Notes: generated by a model from the sequence alone, not told the origin. A stretch of 64,000 nt of DNA from Nepenthes gracilis (GCA_033239525.1 BSYO01000014.1:7110536-7174535); one strand, 5' to 3'. Positions 45,369-57,837 are shown, numbered from the stretch's first letter. Numbers and translations: made by a program.

Positions 45369-47063
45369 GCAAGAGTACTCACCATTATAAGTTCACGTTT
45401 TTAATGCAAGTTTATCATGTCTGTTGATGTTCAGTTATTTCATGATATTCGAACGCATGAAGTTTGATTATTGCATAATTGTGGACAATGACTAGTTATT
45501 TGTTTACAAAAAAGTACTAGTTATTCCATGATATTTGGACGTTCTACTTAAATTCATGAAATCTGTCCATGCTTTAAGTTATTCGGTTATTGCATGTGTA
45601 AAAAGAACTCCGGCTTTTGAACTCTGGCTTTTGATAAAAAGAACTCCGATTTTCAGTAAAAAGAACTTCGGCCTTTGTTGAAAAGACCTCCGGCTTTTGA
45701 TAAAAAGAACTCCGACTTTTGATAAAAAGAACTTCGGCTTTTGTTGAAAAGAACTCCGGCTTTTGATAAAAAGAAGTTCGACTTTTGTTGGAAAAGAACT
45801 CCGGCTTTTGAACTTCGACTTTTGTTGAAGAACAACTCTGGCTTTTGAGCTCCGGCTTTTGTTGAAAAGACCTCCGACTTTTGATAAAAAGAACTCCGGC
45901 TTTCAGTAAAAGGAACTCCGGCTTTTGATATAAAGAACTTCGGCTTTTTTGGAAAAGAACTCTAGCTTTCAAACTTCGGCTTTTGTTGAAAAAGAACTCC
46001 GGCTTTTGAGCTCCGATTGTTGTTAAAAATAACTCCGATTTTCAGTAAAAAGAACTTCGGCTTTTGATAAAAAGAACTTCAACTTTTGTTGGAAAAGAAC
46101 TCCGGCTTTTTTTGTTGAAAAAGAACTCTGACTTTTGAGCTCTGGCTTTTTTTGAAAAGACCTCCGATTTTCAGTAAAAAGAACTCCGGCTTTTGATAAA
46201 AAAATTTTGACTTTTGTTGGAAAACAACTCCGGCTTTTGAACTTTGACTTTTGTTGAAAAAGAACTCCGGCTTTTGAGCTCTAGCTTTTGTTGAAAAGAC
46301 CTCTGGCTTGTGATAAAAATAACTCCGGCTTTTGATAAAAAGAACTCCAGCTTTCAAGAAAAGAACTTCGACTTTTGATAAAAAGAACTTCGACTTTTGT
46401 TGGAAAAGAACTTCGGCCTTGGTTAAGAAGATCTTCAATTTTAAGACGTTAAAAGAAAGACTATACGGACTTCAATTGTTTAAAGTTAAGAACAAAGGCT
46501 ACAAGAACAAGGAAAGAAATGTACGTAATCCGGACAGCAAGTGGAACTCTACGACTTCCGACTTTCGAACTATGATGTATGGCAATTAAAAGATATGAAC
46601 TAAAGAATCGAGTTTCCATTAAACTTGCTGTTAAAGATGGATGAAGGATATTAGAGTGACACTCAAGGACTGCCCCTGGGCGACAGGAGAATTTCTGGTG
46701 GCACAAGGCTTATGGACTACAGCCCCGTATGCCGAGTTAAAGGCATTACCTCCCGCCTCGGGGAGCATAATGAGAGGATACGGCTCTAGGTTGTGGGGTA
46801 GCACACAATCCTTCCTCGATGTTGTACGCTCCCGTCTGGTCCCTAAAGATAATAAGTATTTCATTCGGCTTTTATGAATTTCCTAAAGACAAGATAATAA
46901 GAACAAGAACAAGGAACTCTAAACTTAAGAAGAAACAAAATGGTGATTTTCGTATGCCAAGTTATGTTATGAAACCTTTACTTTGATTCGATGATATGCA
47001 TGTTAATGTTTTCTGCATGTGGGCGCCTTGCTGGGCCTTGTAGCTCACACTTACTATTTTTCA
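45369..47063 (+). other. Putative leader intron of C 5' LTR
   Basis: Donor TCCAG|GCAAGA (the 3' LTR has CAG|GTAAGA at the same site), branch-like TAGCTCAC, then CTTACTATTTTTCAA, with the acceptor AG changed to AA in this copy. About 1.7 kb, longer because it holds the minisatellite. Confidence 0.55.
45595..46430. repeat. Minisatellite in C 5' LTR
   Basis: Tens of imperfect units of AAAAAGAACTCCGGCTTTTG and variants. The array is longer than in the 3' LTR (about 53000-53620), which accounts for most of the LTR length difference. Continuous minus-strand frames here (KSRSSFYQKPEF-like) arise from the repeat and are not genes. Confidence 0.9.
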
Positions 47064-47518
47064 AATGATGAAAAGCTTATGGAGGACGAAATTGAGTAGA
47101 GTCGTATGAAGTGACTAGACGGCATAGCTGGCCGGAGTTGATTAGTGATGAAATGATGTATTACTTTTGATGATTTGAGAAGGATTTGTAAAACAGTCCC
47201 GCTGTAAAAGAAATTATGGATGTTAGCATGTTTCCGTAATTATAATATGGATGAATGAAGTTGATATTTTTAGTAGCATCTCATGTCATGTCAAGTTTTT
47301 ATAGTCGACCAACCAGAGTGTTGGCCGGTCAGGTGTGAGACTTAGCACTATGATGGCCAACTCAAGGAGTTCGGCCTCAAGCAATCCTGTGAAAGAATAG
47401 TATATATGGAAGAAAAGAAAAATTTTCATGTACACCAGGTTAGTATTATACTATATATTTGTAAAGGTTAGGTTTGATGGCGGCCGCATGTGGTGGAATG
47501 TGACCGGTCCGTCACAGT

Positions 47519-47529
47519 TAGTATCAGAG
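47519..47529 (+). other. Element C primer-binding site (tRNA-iMet, one change)
   Basis: TAGTATCAGAG, one G-to-A change from the canonical TGGTATCAGAG, two bases after the LTR. Confidence 0.85.
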
Positions 47530-47687
47530 AGAACTAAGATGCTTTAGGAAACTTAAGGCAGGATAAATTAAGGGTAAAAATAAATTAGCACTACTTATGC
47601 TTAGGACGGAGTACTATGTGTTAGCCGCCTTTGGCTAGTATTCTCACCAAAACGGTCTTTTCAGGAATCAAAGTCATTGCTGAAGAC

Positions 47688-48690
47688 ATGTCAAATAGGG
47701 GAAGGCGAGCCGTCCGGACTAGCAACCCTTCGAACTTGGAAACGAGGTACTTAAACCTGCTAGACAAGATGGCAGACGTCATAGAAGCTTTGGCTCCGCC
47801 AACTCCGGTGACCGCCCCAGTTCCTGTCCATCAGGAGAGATCAGTCTATGACAGCTTTACCAATGAGCGAGTCCCTGAATTCTCCAGAGAAACAGACCTG
47901 TTGAAGGCGGACACCTGGATCCAACGACTAAAGAAGGTGTTCGTGGTGATCAGTTGTCCTGCTAGAGATAAGGTTCTATTCGCCACCCATAAGTTGGCGG
48001 GTGAGGCCCACCACTGGTAGGAATTGCAGAAGAGAGTTTTTGAGGTGCCAAAAGGGGATATCACTTGGTAAATGTTTGAAGCAGCATTCTTGGAGAAATA
48101 CTTCCCTGCTAATCTTTGCGGAGAAAAGGAAGATGAATTCCTTCGCGTAAGGCAAGGCGCTCGCACTGTGGCCAAATATTATGCAAAATTTACAGAACTA
48201 TCCCGCTATGCTCCTTATATGGTGGAGGACCAGGAGAGAAAGGCGAGAAGATTCTTTTAAGGGTTAAGAAACGATATTAGAAGACATCTCTCAACTTTAA
48301 AGTTAGCCACGTATGAGGAGGTGTTAGAAAGGGCCATTATTTACGAGAAGGAACTGGAAAGAGGAGAATTTTTCAAATAGAGGGCTCTTAATCAGGCTTC
48401 GAGGCCCGGCGCTAGTGGAGGACCTTCTAAGAAGGCAAAACCGTTGAGGTCTAGTGGAGCGCAGGACCAATCTGTACAGACTTCCCGAGCATCCAGCAGT
48501 ACATGTGATCATTGCGGAAGGGCTCATGAAGGGAAGCCGTGCTATAAAAAGCTGAGAGTCTGCTATAATTGTGGCCAGGGTGGACACATGATTAACGACT
48601 GTCCACTTGCCAAACAAGTTCCAGAACTTAGGTCCCCCATTCCAACTAAGGTGTTCGCCGTTTCTGCAAAGGAGGCCGAAACCTCTACTG
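47688..48690 (+). pseudogene. Element C gag
   Basis: Likely start ATG at 47688 (MSNRGRRAVR). Core: TWIQRLKKVF, ATHKLAGEAHHW, FLEKYFPANLCGEKEDEF, KFTELSRYAPYM, GLRNDIRRHL. Tail: two zinc knuckles, CDHCGRAHEGKPC and CYNCGQGGHMINDC, the second a perfect CX2CX4HX4C. Stops at 48018 (after HHW), 48069, 48258 and 48378, mostly at former Trp/Gln codons. Confidence 0.92.
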
Positions 48691-49060
48691 AGGTATGGAA
48701 GGTACACTTTCTATCTGTGGAAATTCTAGTGATGTGCTGTTTAACTCAAGATCCACCCACTCGTTTGTGTCCCATGAATTTGTGAAATATTTTACGACCC
48801 TCCCCTAAATTCTTGGCTGTCCGTTGATGGTCGTCTCGCCCACATGGTCGTCTATAATTTTAAATGCTATGTATCCAAAGAGTCCGGTTGAATCGAATGG
48901 ATTCGTGATGCCTGTTAATCTAGTTTTGCTAGAAATGAAGGACTTTGATGCAATCATGGGAATGGATTGGTTAGCGAAGCATCATGCCAAAATTGATTGT
49001 TTCCAAAAAAGAGTGGAATTCGATCCCTGGAAACAAGCCTTTCTACATTAAGGGAGTCCG
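48691..49060 (+). pseudogene. Element C protease domain, active site lost
   Basis: The position of the usual LFDSGATHSF reads LFNSRSTHSF: the catalytic Asp is Asn and the Gly is Arg, both explained by G-to-A changes. The second motif AIMGMDWL is intact at about 48950. Even without stops this protease would be inactive. Confidence 0.88.
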
Positions 49061-50520
49061 GTGTAAGGAAGCATCTTGTTTCATTTTGGCCCTCCATGCC
49101 TGGCATTTGATTGGTAATGGGTGCCAAGCTTACCTAGCCTTCGCTAGTGTGACTGAGGGTGATGGAACTCTGATCAAAGAGATTCCTGTGGTATGTGAGT
49201 TTGAAGATCTATTCCATGACGAATTACCTGGGCTGCCACCTAGTCGTGAAATAGAATTTGGAATAGAATTAGTGCCTGGAGCAGCACCAATATCTAAAGC
49301 GCCATATAGGATAGCGCCGACTGAACTTAAGGAGTTAAAACAGCAGTTGTAGGAGTTATTAGATAAAGGTTTCATCCGACCAAGTGTGTCTCCATGGGGT
49401 GCACCGGTCCTATTTGTAAGAAAGAAGGATGGGACTTTGAGGTTATGCGTGGATTATCGAGAACTAAATAAAATTACCACTAAGAATAAATATCCTCTAC
49501 CAAGGATAGACGACCTCCTTGACCAGTTACAAGGAGCTTGTGTATTCTCAAAGATCGACCTTAGATCTGGTTACCACCAACTTCGGATCAGAAGGGATGA
49601 TGTAGCAAAGACCGCTTTCCGAACTAGATATGGGCACTATGAGTTTGTAGTAATGCCATTTGGGTTAACTAACGCTCCGGCAGTATTTATGGATTTGATG
49701 AACCAAGTTTTCCAACCCTATTTGGACAAGTTTGGGATAGTCTTTATTGATGACATCCTTGTGTATTCGAAGAGTCATGAGGAACATAAGGAACATTTGA
49801 GGATTACTCTTCTGATTCTCAAAGAGCACCAGTTATTCGCCAAGCTAAATAAGTGTGAATTCTGGTTAGAGGAAGTGGGATTCCTTGGGCACATCATTTC
49901 CAAGGAGGATTTCCATCAACCCTAAGAAGGTGGAGGCAGTGGTGAATTGGAACCGGCCAACCTTTATGACCGATGTACGGAGCTTCTTAGGCATGGCCGG
50001 ATATTACAGATGGTTTGTGAAAAACTTCTCCCAAATCACCTTGCCTCTCACACAACTAACAAAGAAAGAGGCTAAGTTTGTGTTGACCAGTGAATGTGAA
50101 AGGAGCTTTTAGGTACTAAAGGACCGGATAACTTTTACACCGGTCCTGACCATTCCAGATAAATCAAGAGGATTGGTTGTCTATTGTGATGCCTCAAAGA
50201 TTGAGTTGGGCTGTGTTTTAATACAACACGGAATGGTAGTGGCCTATGGGTCACGACAGTTGAAGGATCATGAAAGGAATTATCCAACTCACGATCTAGA
50301 ATTGGCTGCAGTAGTGTTTACACTGAAAATCTAGAGACATTACCTGTATGGTGAGAGATTCTTGGTCTATTATGATTACAAAAGTTTAAAGTATTTATTC
50401 TCTCAAAAGGAACTGAACATGTGGCAGCAGAGGTGGATTGAGTTTCTAAAGGGTTATGATTATGAAATCCAGTACGAGCCAGGTAAGGTCAATGTGGTCA
50501 CCGATGCACTAAGCTGACAA
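49061..50520 (+). pseudogene. Element C reverse transcriptase and RNase H
   Basis: From the SWGAP-like [16 protein letters not shown] through [49 protein letters not shown] and the catalytic [10 protein letters not shown], 179 codons are open (49386-49925). A frameshift near 49905 is followed by FLGMAGYYRWFVKNFS; RNase H has [19 protein letters not shown] and YKSLKYLF, the usual Asp-His before KS reading Asp-Tyr. Stops at about 50110 and 50333 and at the domain end. Confidence 0.93.
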
Positions 50521-52069
50521 CCAGATATCTTGGCAAGGATGCAGGTCAAACAAATGGAAATGCTGGACTGCTTAATGTACTATGATGTCCAACGTTATGT
50601 TCATGGAAAGCGGATGATTCTAGCTTATCTTCAGGTCTAGCCAGTGGTATAGATGAGGTTAAAGGAGGGCAGGCGAATGATCCCTTGTGATTATCATGAG
50701 GGGTCTGAACCAAGATTCCCAAAGTGATTTTCATGTTCAGCCGGATGGAGCATTGAGGTTTAGGGATCGATTATGTGTGCCGGACAACAAGGAGTTAAAA
50801 GAGAAAATTTTTATGGAAGCCCATAGATCACGGTACACAATCCACCCGGAAGTCAATAAGATGTACCAAGACTTAAAGAAAACATTCTGGTGGAGAAATA
50901 TGAAGAGGGACATCACAACTTATGTAGAAAAATGTTTGGTGTGCCAACAAGTGAAGGCGGAAAGGAGGAAGCCATCTAGGTTATTGCAACCAGTGCCGCT
51001 TCCAGGCTGGAAATGGGAATATATTGCCATGGACTTCGTGACCGGCCTACCAAGGACACTAAGAAAACACGATGCTGTTTGGGTTATAGTTGATTGGCTG
51101 ACAAATTTAGCCCATTTCCTAGCTATCCGGACAACTTACTCCCTTGATAAGCTAGCCCAACTGTATGTAAACGAGGTGGTCAGGCTTCATGGGGTGCCTG
51201 CCTCTATTGTATCAGATAGAGACCATCATTTTGTTTCGAGGTTCTGGAAGAGTTTACATAAGAAAATGGGGACGGAATTGAAATTTAGCACTGCTTATCA
51301 TCCCCAAACCGACGGCTAATCAGAACGGACGATTCAGATCCTTGAGGAGATGCTAAGGGCCTCGGTCTTAGAGATGAAAGGGACTTAGGACAATTTCTTA
51401 GCCTTGGCAGAATTCTCTTATAATAACAGTTATCAGGCCAGTATAGGCATGGCTCCTTTTGAGGCCTTGTATGGGAGAAGATGTAGATCACCGATTCACT
51501 GGGAGGAGCCCAGAGATAGGAGAATTTTGGGTCCATAAATTATTAAGGAGACAACGGAGAAAATAAGGTTAATACATGAGAACCTAAGGGTTGCCCGGAG
51601 CAGGAAAAAGAGCTACGCAGACCAGAGGAGATCTGCGTTGAAGTTTGACGAAGGCGACCTTGTATTCCTAAAAGTATCGCCATCTAAAGGGATGACCAGA
51701 TTCGGGGTAAAAGGAAAGCTGAAGCCACGATTTATTGGCCTTTTTGAGGTTTTAGAAAGGATCGAAGAGGTAGCCTACCGACTAGCACTACCACCGAACT
51801 TGGCAGAAGTACATGATGTATTTCATGTATCAATGCTTAGGAAATATGTCCATGATCCTACTCATGTAATCAAGTTCAAGCCTTTGGCAATTGATAAGGA
51901 CTTATCTTACGTAGAGGAGCCGATATAGATTTTGGATCGCAGGGAACAAAGGCTATGCACAAAGTCAATCTCCTTAATAAAGGTACTCTGGAAAAATCAC
52001 TCACCTGAAGAAGCAACTTGGGAACGAGAGGAAGAGATTCGAAATAAGTATCCCCACTTGTTTTCTTAA
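50521..52069 (+). pseudogene. Element C integrase with chromodomain-like tail
   Basis: HHCC zinc region (HRSRYTIHPEVNKMYQ... CLVCQQ) intact, core Asp residues in MDFVTGLP and IVSDRD, Glu in the segment after YHPQTDG, where TAA replaces the Gln codon. 210 codons are open at 50687-51319. The C-terminus has AYRLALPPNLAEVHDVFHVS and ends SPEEATWE...YPHLFS-stop (52067-52069). Other stops at 51387, 51537 and 51926. The tail is the truncated chromodomain thought to steer chromoviruses to heterochromatin. Confidence 0.92.
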
Positions 52070-52110
52070 GGTTAGTAACTGCATTTAAAATTTCGAGGAC
52101 GAAATTTCTA

Positions 52111-52125
52111 TAAGAGGGGGAGAAT
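52111..52125 (+). other. Element C polypurine tract
   Basis: AAGAGGGGGAGAAT just before the 3' LTR, following the conserved ATTTCGAGGACGAAATTTC block. Confidence 0.85.
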
Positions 52126-52165
52126 TGTAAGGACCAAATCTTTCGGGGCAAAGGGGTAATCGTAA

Positions 52166-52412
52166 TCCAGTCAATGACTATTGATCGGAGAACTTAGAAG
52201 AAGACTTATCCGGTCAACAGGAATTGACCGGAAGGAAGGGAAAGAAGAAAGTAATCCGATCAACGCCAGTTCGACCGGAATATGTTGAAGGTAACATAAT
52301 CTGGTCAACGTCCGTTGACCGGAATGTGTAATCAGGAGCAATGAAATCCAATCAACGCTAGTTGACCGGAAGCGCAAAAATCCAGTCAATGATAGTTGAC
52401 CGAAAATAAAGG
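52166..52412 (+). promoter_or_regulatory. Six inverted W-box pairs, C 3' LTR copy
   Basis: Same six sites as in the 5' LTR. Some arms are better preserved here (for example GGTCAACGTCCGTTGACCGG), others worse, so the ancestral array can be inferred from the pair. Confidence 0.6.
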
Positions 52413-52782
52413 ATGAACATTTAAAAGCGAATAAAGGTAAGACAAAAGTCGAAAGTGCTGAAACAATAAGGAAGCCCTTATGAAAAATAAAGTCAGAATA
52501 ACCATGCCTACAACGGCAGTTAACCAAAACAGTAAGGAAGCCCTTACGAAAAGTAAAGTTAGAATGACCATGACTGAGTAGTAACTTACTCCCAACCACC
52601 CTGATGACCCTATAGAAAAGAAGTACAAGCAGTTGACCTGCTCTACGTACTACCACTAACCCCAACGCCTATAAGTAATGACCCTCCCCATGAGTTAGGA
52701 TAGGAAGCTAGGCAAACGACCAGGTAAAGGCGTTAAGAATTTCGAGCCAGAACCAAGTGAAAGGTTCATAGATCCAATCCAG

Positions 52783-54255
52783 GTAAGAGTACTCACCGTT
52801 TTAAGTTCATGTTTTTAATGCAAGTTTATTATGTCTGGTTGATGTTAGTTATTTCATGATATTCGAACACATGAAGTTTGATTATTGCATGATTATGGAC
52901 GATGACTAGCTATTTGTTTATGAAAAAGTACGAGTTATTCCATAATGTTTAGACGTTCTACTTAAATGCATGAAATCTATCCATATTTTAAGTTATTCGG
53001 TTATTGTACGTGTAAAAAGAACTTTGACTTTTGATGAAAAGAACTCCGATTTTAAGTAAAAAGAACTTGGCCTCTGTTTAAAATACCTCCGACGTTTGAT
53101 AAAAAGAACTCCGGCTTTCGGTAAAAAGAACTCTTGCTTTTGATAAAAAGAACTTCGGCTTTTGTTGAAAAAGCACTCGGCTTTTGAACTCTGGCTGTTG
53201 TTGAAAAGAACTCCGGTTTTTAGTAAAAAGAACTTCGGCTTTTGATAAAAAGAACTTCGACTTTTGTTGGAAAAGAACTCCTGCTTTTGAACTTCGGCTT
53301 TTGTTGAAGAAGAACTTTGGCTTTTGAGCTCCGACTTTTGGTGAAAAGACCTCCGATTTTCAGTAAAAAGAACTCCGGCTATTGATAAAAAGAACTTTGA
53401 CTTTTGTTGGAAAAGAACTCCAGCTTTTGAACTTTGGCTTTTGTTGAAAAAGAACTCCGGCTTTTGAGCTCCAACTTTTGTTGAAAATACCTCCGACTTG
53501 TGATAAAAAGAACTCCGACTTTTGATAAAAAGAACTCCGACTTTCAGTAAAAAGAACTTCGACTTTTGATAAAAAGAACTTCGGCTTTTGTTGGAAAAGA
53601 ACTCCGGCCTTGGTTAAGAAGATCTTCAGTTTTAAGACGTTAAAAGAGAGACTATACGGACTTCAATTGTTTAAAGTTAAGAACCAAGGCTACAAGAACA
53701 AGAAAAGAAATGTATGTAATCCGGACAGCAAGTGGAACTCTACGACTTCTAACTTTCGAACTATGATGGATGGCCATTAAAAGATATGAACTAAAGAACC
53801 GAGTTTCCATTAAATTTGCTGTTAAAGATAGATGAAGGATATTGGAGTGACACTCGAGGACTGCCTCTAGGCCACGGGGGAATTTCTGGTGGCACAAGGC
53901 TTATGGACTACGGCCCTGTATGCCGGTTTAAAGGTATTACCTCCTGCCTCGAGGAGCATAATGAGAGGATACGGCTCTAGGTTGTGGGGTAGCACATAAC
54001 CCTTCCTCGATGTTGTACACTCTCATCCGGTCCCTAAAGATGATAAGTATTTCGTTCGGCTTTTATGAATTTCCTAAAGACAAGATGATAAGAACAAGAA
54101 CAAGGAACTCTAAATTTAAGAAGAAACAAAATGGTGATTTTCGTATGCCAAGTTATGTTATGAAACCTTTACTTTGATCCGATGATATGCATGTTAATGT
54201 TTTCTACATGTGGATTCCTTGCTGGGCCTTGTAGCTCACTCTTACTATTTTTCAG
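52783..54255 (+). other. Putative leader intron of C 3' LTR
   Basis: Canonical donor TCCAG|GTAAGA, branch-like TAGCTCAC, acceptor CTTACTATTTTTCAG, exon ATGATGAAAAGC (frame DDEKLMEDEIE-stop). About 1.47 kb. GT here and GC in the 5' LTR at the same position. Confidence 0.6.
53000..53620. repeat. Minisatellite in C 3' LTR
   Basis: Same AAAAAGAACTCCGGCTTTTG-type units as 45595-46430 but fewer of them. Confidence 0.9.
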
Positions 54256-54711
54256 ATGATGAAAAGCTTATGGAGGACGAAATTGAGTAGAGTTGTATGA
54301 AGTGACTAGAAGGCACAGCTGGCCGGAACTGATTAGTGATGAAATGATGTATTACTTTTGATGATTTGAGAAGGATTTGAAAAATAGTCCCGCTGTAAAA
54401 GAAATTATGGATGTTAGTATGTTTCGTAATTATAATATGGATGAATGAAGTTGATATTTTTAGTAGCATCTCATGTCATGTCAAGTTTTTGTAGTCGACC
54501 AACCTGAGTGTTGGCCGGTCAGGTGTGAGACTTAGCACTATGATGGCCAACTCAAGGAGTTCGGACTCAAGTGATCATGTGTACGAATGGTATATATGGA
54601 AGAAAAAAATTTTTTTCATGTCCATCAGGTTAGTATTATACTGTATATATGTAAAGGTTAGGTTTGACGACGACCACATGTGGTGGAATGTGTCCGGTCC
54701 ATCACACGAGC

Positions 54712-55536
54712 CCCCCTAATCATGACTACGGAGGATGTGTTTAGGTTTAATCAATGGGCTTATCGGTATGCCAACAAGATCTGAAATTGCTTAGTGTAGG
54801 ATTTTTAGAATCTTGAGGTTGCTAATTGCTAAAATTGTATCGAAGTTATGATTACTATTATAGTTAAAACTTTTGTTCTGTGGTGAATTGAGGATCTGTG
54901 AGGATTATTTTTGTAATATGGCTATCTTAAAATCAGTTTTGATCAAGGATTACTGCGTAAATTAGGTGTTCGAAATGAAATATGTGTCTGATGGAAATGT
55001 CGCTTTGGTGACATGCCAACGAATTGATATGGATGTAGAGTATTCCGTTTTTGAAGTCAAATTGTGACTTGAAATTTATGATGGGATTTTAATTAAGCTC
55101 GGTAAAAAGAATCGAGATGCTAGGTTGTGATAGTGACGGTAAGTTGTAATCGAACAATTCGAAGCTAAATAATTGATCAGAGCACACAACAAATGAGTGA
55201 TGAACCTGTGCATATAATAAGGTTTAAGTTAGTGTTCAGAGGAAATGCTCAATCTTGAGGTTTAGTATGAAATGAAATCAGGCATTTTGTTTGTTTAAGG
55301 TTCGAAATTAAGTTAGAAAAATGGTTAATGAAATAGGTTTGTCTTCGAACTTAGTAAATTTGAATCTGGAAAGGACGCGTCAAACAACAAGGATTGAGGA
55401 AATTCTGATGTTTATGGTTTTCTAGGATAACTATCCTAACTTAGAAATGAATTGGGGACATTAAGAAAATTCTTTGATTTTGAGAATTTAATGATCGTTA
55501 AATTTCGAGGATGAAATTTCTATAAGTGGGGGAGAA
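54712..55536 (+). other. Element D interior, right part, with polypurine tract
   Basis: Resumes after element C. No ORF. Ends with ATTTCGAGGATGAAATTTC and AGTGGGGGAGAA (55525-55536), the same 3' signature as in A. Confidence 0.75.
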
Positions 55537-57832
55537 TGTGAGATCCCAATCCCGGAACATGATAATTATGGAATAATTATGTGGATGAAAATCATACTAA
55601 GGCTTAAATGTAATGAAAAATTTGGTACCGAAGCAATATGAGGCGAAATAGGCTAAGGAGCACAGGGCACTCGATCACCGCTTGAGTACTCCTCGAGTGC
55701 AAAAATGTGAAAGCTGTGCTCGAGGGCACACGCGAGGCAAGGCGGGAGCAGCATATGGGTACGGGGACGACGATCGATGGGCACTCGAGTGCCCCCATAG
55801 AGCTCAATTTTGCGGGAGTCACCGCCTGATGGGCACTCGAGTGCCAGCCGTGTGACCCGCACGTGACCTCTTTCCTTCATGTTTTTAAATGGGTTTTGGG
55901 GTTTTGCGGCTTCATTTTTATAGCAGCAATGAGCAAAGAAGAACAAGAGGAAGGAGAGGGGTTCCATTTCGCTCCGATCAGAATAAGGATAACTGTAAAT
56001 CGAGCTCAGGCAAGTGTATTTCAAATATTATATACCATTTTTATAATATTTTAATATCACAAATATTGTATTTGTGCTTTAAATCCATGATTTTGCATGT
56101 TTATTGTAAATAATGCATGTTTCTCTTGATTAATCGGATAGATTTCATGTTTACTTGTATATACTACTAAATATACCTCCGATTTCATGTAAATACACGT
56201 GTTTGGTATTTGTTTATCATCCGGAAGTTTTGGTGAAACCCTAAACACGAAAATGAAAAAAATTTAATGGTTTTAATCCAAAATTTCTGATATGTAAAAG
56301 TTAATATATAACGTGATAATATCCAGGATACGATTTATGTCTGAAAAATTTATACAGATTTATACTGTTAAATTGTTGAAGATTTTTGAAGTATTACTAT
56401 ATATTTTGAAGTGAATTTGAAGGGTTACAAACTAGTACTGTATATTCTGAGGCTAACTGAAGAGTTAATATGAAACTCTGATTGACTTCTAAAATTTAAT
56501 AAGTTTTTTAGTTAAGAAATCAAAAGAAAAATATTTTTGATCCTATTAATTAGGACACATGATTGATATACAGTCAGGGTTAGGTTCTTGTCATACCTTA
56601 GAACGTTATGGTGGTAGTCGAAGATAATTCTATCCATAGAGTTACACGTGATCCGTCATTCCTCAGAGCGTTAACCTAGATGGTAGTTACTGTCACTGGT
56701 CGGCACTCCTGTCCTGAATCCCACGAGAGGGGATAGATCCCACGAGAAGGGATCTCCTGTTCCTGTTACTAGCCTTGGATTGTATGTAGTGAATACAATC
56801 TATCTTCGATTATTCACCCCCTCTGCTAGTAGGGTCTACTAGTTGGGTCCTTTACTGATAGAAAAAGAGATTTTCTATAATTCATAGATTTTATATCGGT
56901 TTTTGACTTCTGATTTATGTTTACCGATTTATGATTATCGAAACATGATTATACTAATTGATGATTTCTGATACTTATTTAAATAGAATTATGCTCTATT
57001 TCTATTTCCATGGACACCTCCGTTCTTTTGATTAACGTGGTTTTTGTCCTAGACTACTTATACTTCGCATGAAAGTATGAATTATTATTATCGAGACCTA
57101 TTTATATAAAATCATACTTTTCTCATGATCTATGTATATGTTTCTGCATTTATATTCTTCTATTGTTTTCGTAATCACTATAATTATCACTGATTTACAT
57201 GTTACTATTCATCTACATTTATGTTCTGCATGAACACTATATATTCTGCGTCTTTTGGTACCTTATCGGGTTTTGACTCACTGTTTACTATCTTTCCCTC
57301 CAGATGAGACTGTAGAACTAGTACCAGACAAGAATGAGTGATTTAAAGTTTAGTCTAAAGACTTTTGGAGACCTGAAATATTTTGGAGACCTTAAAAAGA
57401 AACAGTTTGAATGTAAATACTGGATTTTATATATATGAATTCAGTATATGAAATGCATGTGATGCATATGATGAAATAGGAAATTATGCTTTTGCAGGTT
57501 TATAGTTCTACTTCCTCTATATGTTTTCTGGATTCTGTACAGGTCTTAGATGGCATCTCTATTCCGAACTGTTAAGAAAATGTAAACCGTCGAAAATTAT
57601 ATGGCGTTTGTGATCCTATGTCTGTGATGAGAATTCCTGTTGATGGATATTATGATGATGTTATTTTGTATGTTTATAGGTTATAAGTAGGATTTGTATT
57701 TTCGTTTAGCCCTTTTTTAGGGGAGACTCTATCTATTTTTTTCTAGAACTTTAAGTTGTTAATTAGGTTTAGATTTCTATTTTCTGTAATGATGAAAAAT
57801 TCTAAAGATAGAAAAAAGTTTGTTTCGTCACA
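55537..57832 (+). repeat. Element D 3' LTR
   Basis: TGTGAGATCC...TTTCGTCACA, 2296 bp, colinear with the 5' LTR. U3 has CTCGAGTGCC-type repeats and CACGTGACC. Confidence 0.93.
56010..57303 (+). other. Putative leader intron of D 3' LTR
   Basis: Donor CTCAG|GCAAGT, branch-like GACTCAC, then TTTCCCTCCAG, exon ATGAGACTGTAGAAC. 1294 nt. Exon 1 (frame ...NKDNCKSSS) joins to DETVELVPDKNE-stop. Hairpin with compensatory change at 56778-56800. Confidence 0.55.
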
Positions 57833-57837
57833 ACTGG

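Larger units (their letters stand above)
44713..47516 (+). repeat. Element C 5' LTR
   Basis: TGTAAGGACC...GTCCGTCACA. U3 has the W-box palindrome array and a duplicated AAGGAAGCCCTTACGAAAAG block; TATA box TATAAGTA at 45257-45264; then leader, putative intron with a minisatellite, and U5. Confidence 0.95.
44713..54706 (+). mobile_element. Element C: Tekay/Del-like chromovirus, nearly complete
   Basis: Flanked by CGAGC (44708-44712, 54707-54711). LTRs of 2804 and 2581 bp, primer site, gag, protease, RT, RNase H, integrase, chromodomain-like tail and polypurine tract, all in order. Its ORFs hold fewer stops than A's and its LTRs differ mostly by transitions at CG/CNG sites, so it is the younger autonomous-type element, though still broken. 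Inserted in element D. Confidence 0.95.
52126..54706 (+). repeat. Element C 3' LTR
   Basis: TGTAAGGACC...GTCCATCACA, 2581 bp, colinear with the 5' LTR and flanked by the right CGAGC copy. Confidence 0.95.
35858..57832 (+). mobile_element. Element D: non-autonomous LTR retrotransposon, related to A and E
   Basis: LTRs at 35858-41717 (2376 bp net of a nested LTR) and 55537-57832 (2296 bp), primer site at 41720 and polypurine tract at 55525. Net interior is about 3.8 kb after removing element C, with no recognisable protease, RT or integrase. Flanks are ACCGA (35853-35857) and ACTGG (57833-57837): a target duplication decayed by transitions, or a chance resemblance. Needed enzymes from an A/C-like helper. 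Confidence 0.85.

Noticed and set aside
45574..46438. Minus-strand ORFs of 119-132 codons rich in KSRSSFYQKPEF-like units
   Set aside because: Translation of the LTR minisatellite; the same array is interrupted differently in the other LTR of element C.
52171..52665. 164-codon minus-strand ORF in element C's 3' LTR
   Set aside because: Runs through the W-box array and a repeated U3 block, is broken in the 5' LTR copy and shows no protein family.
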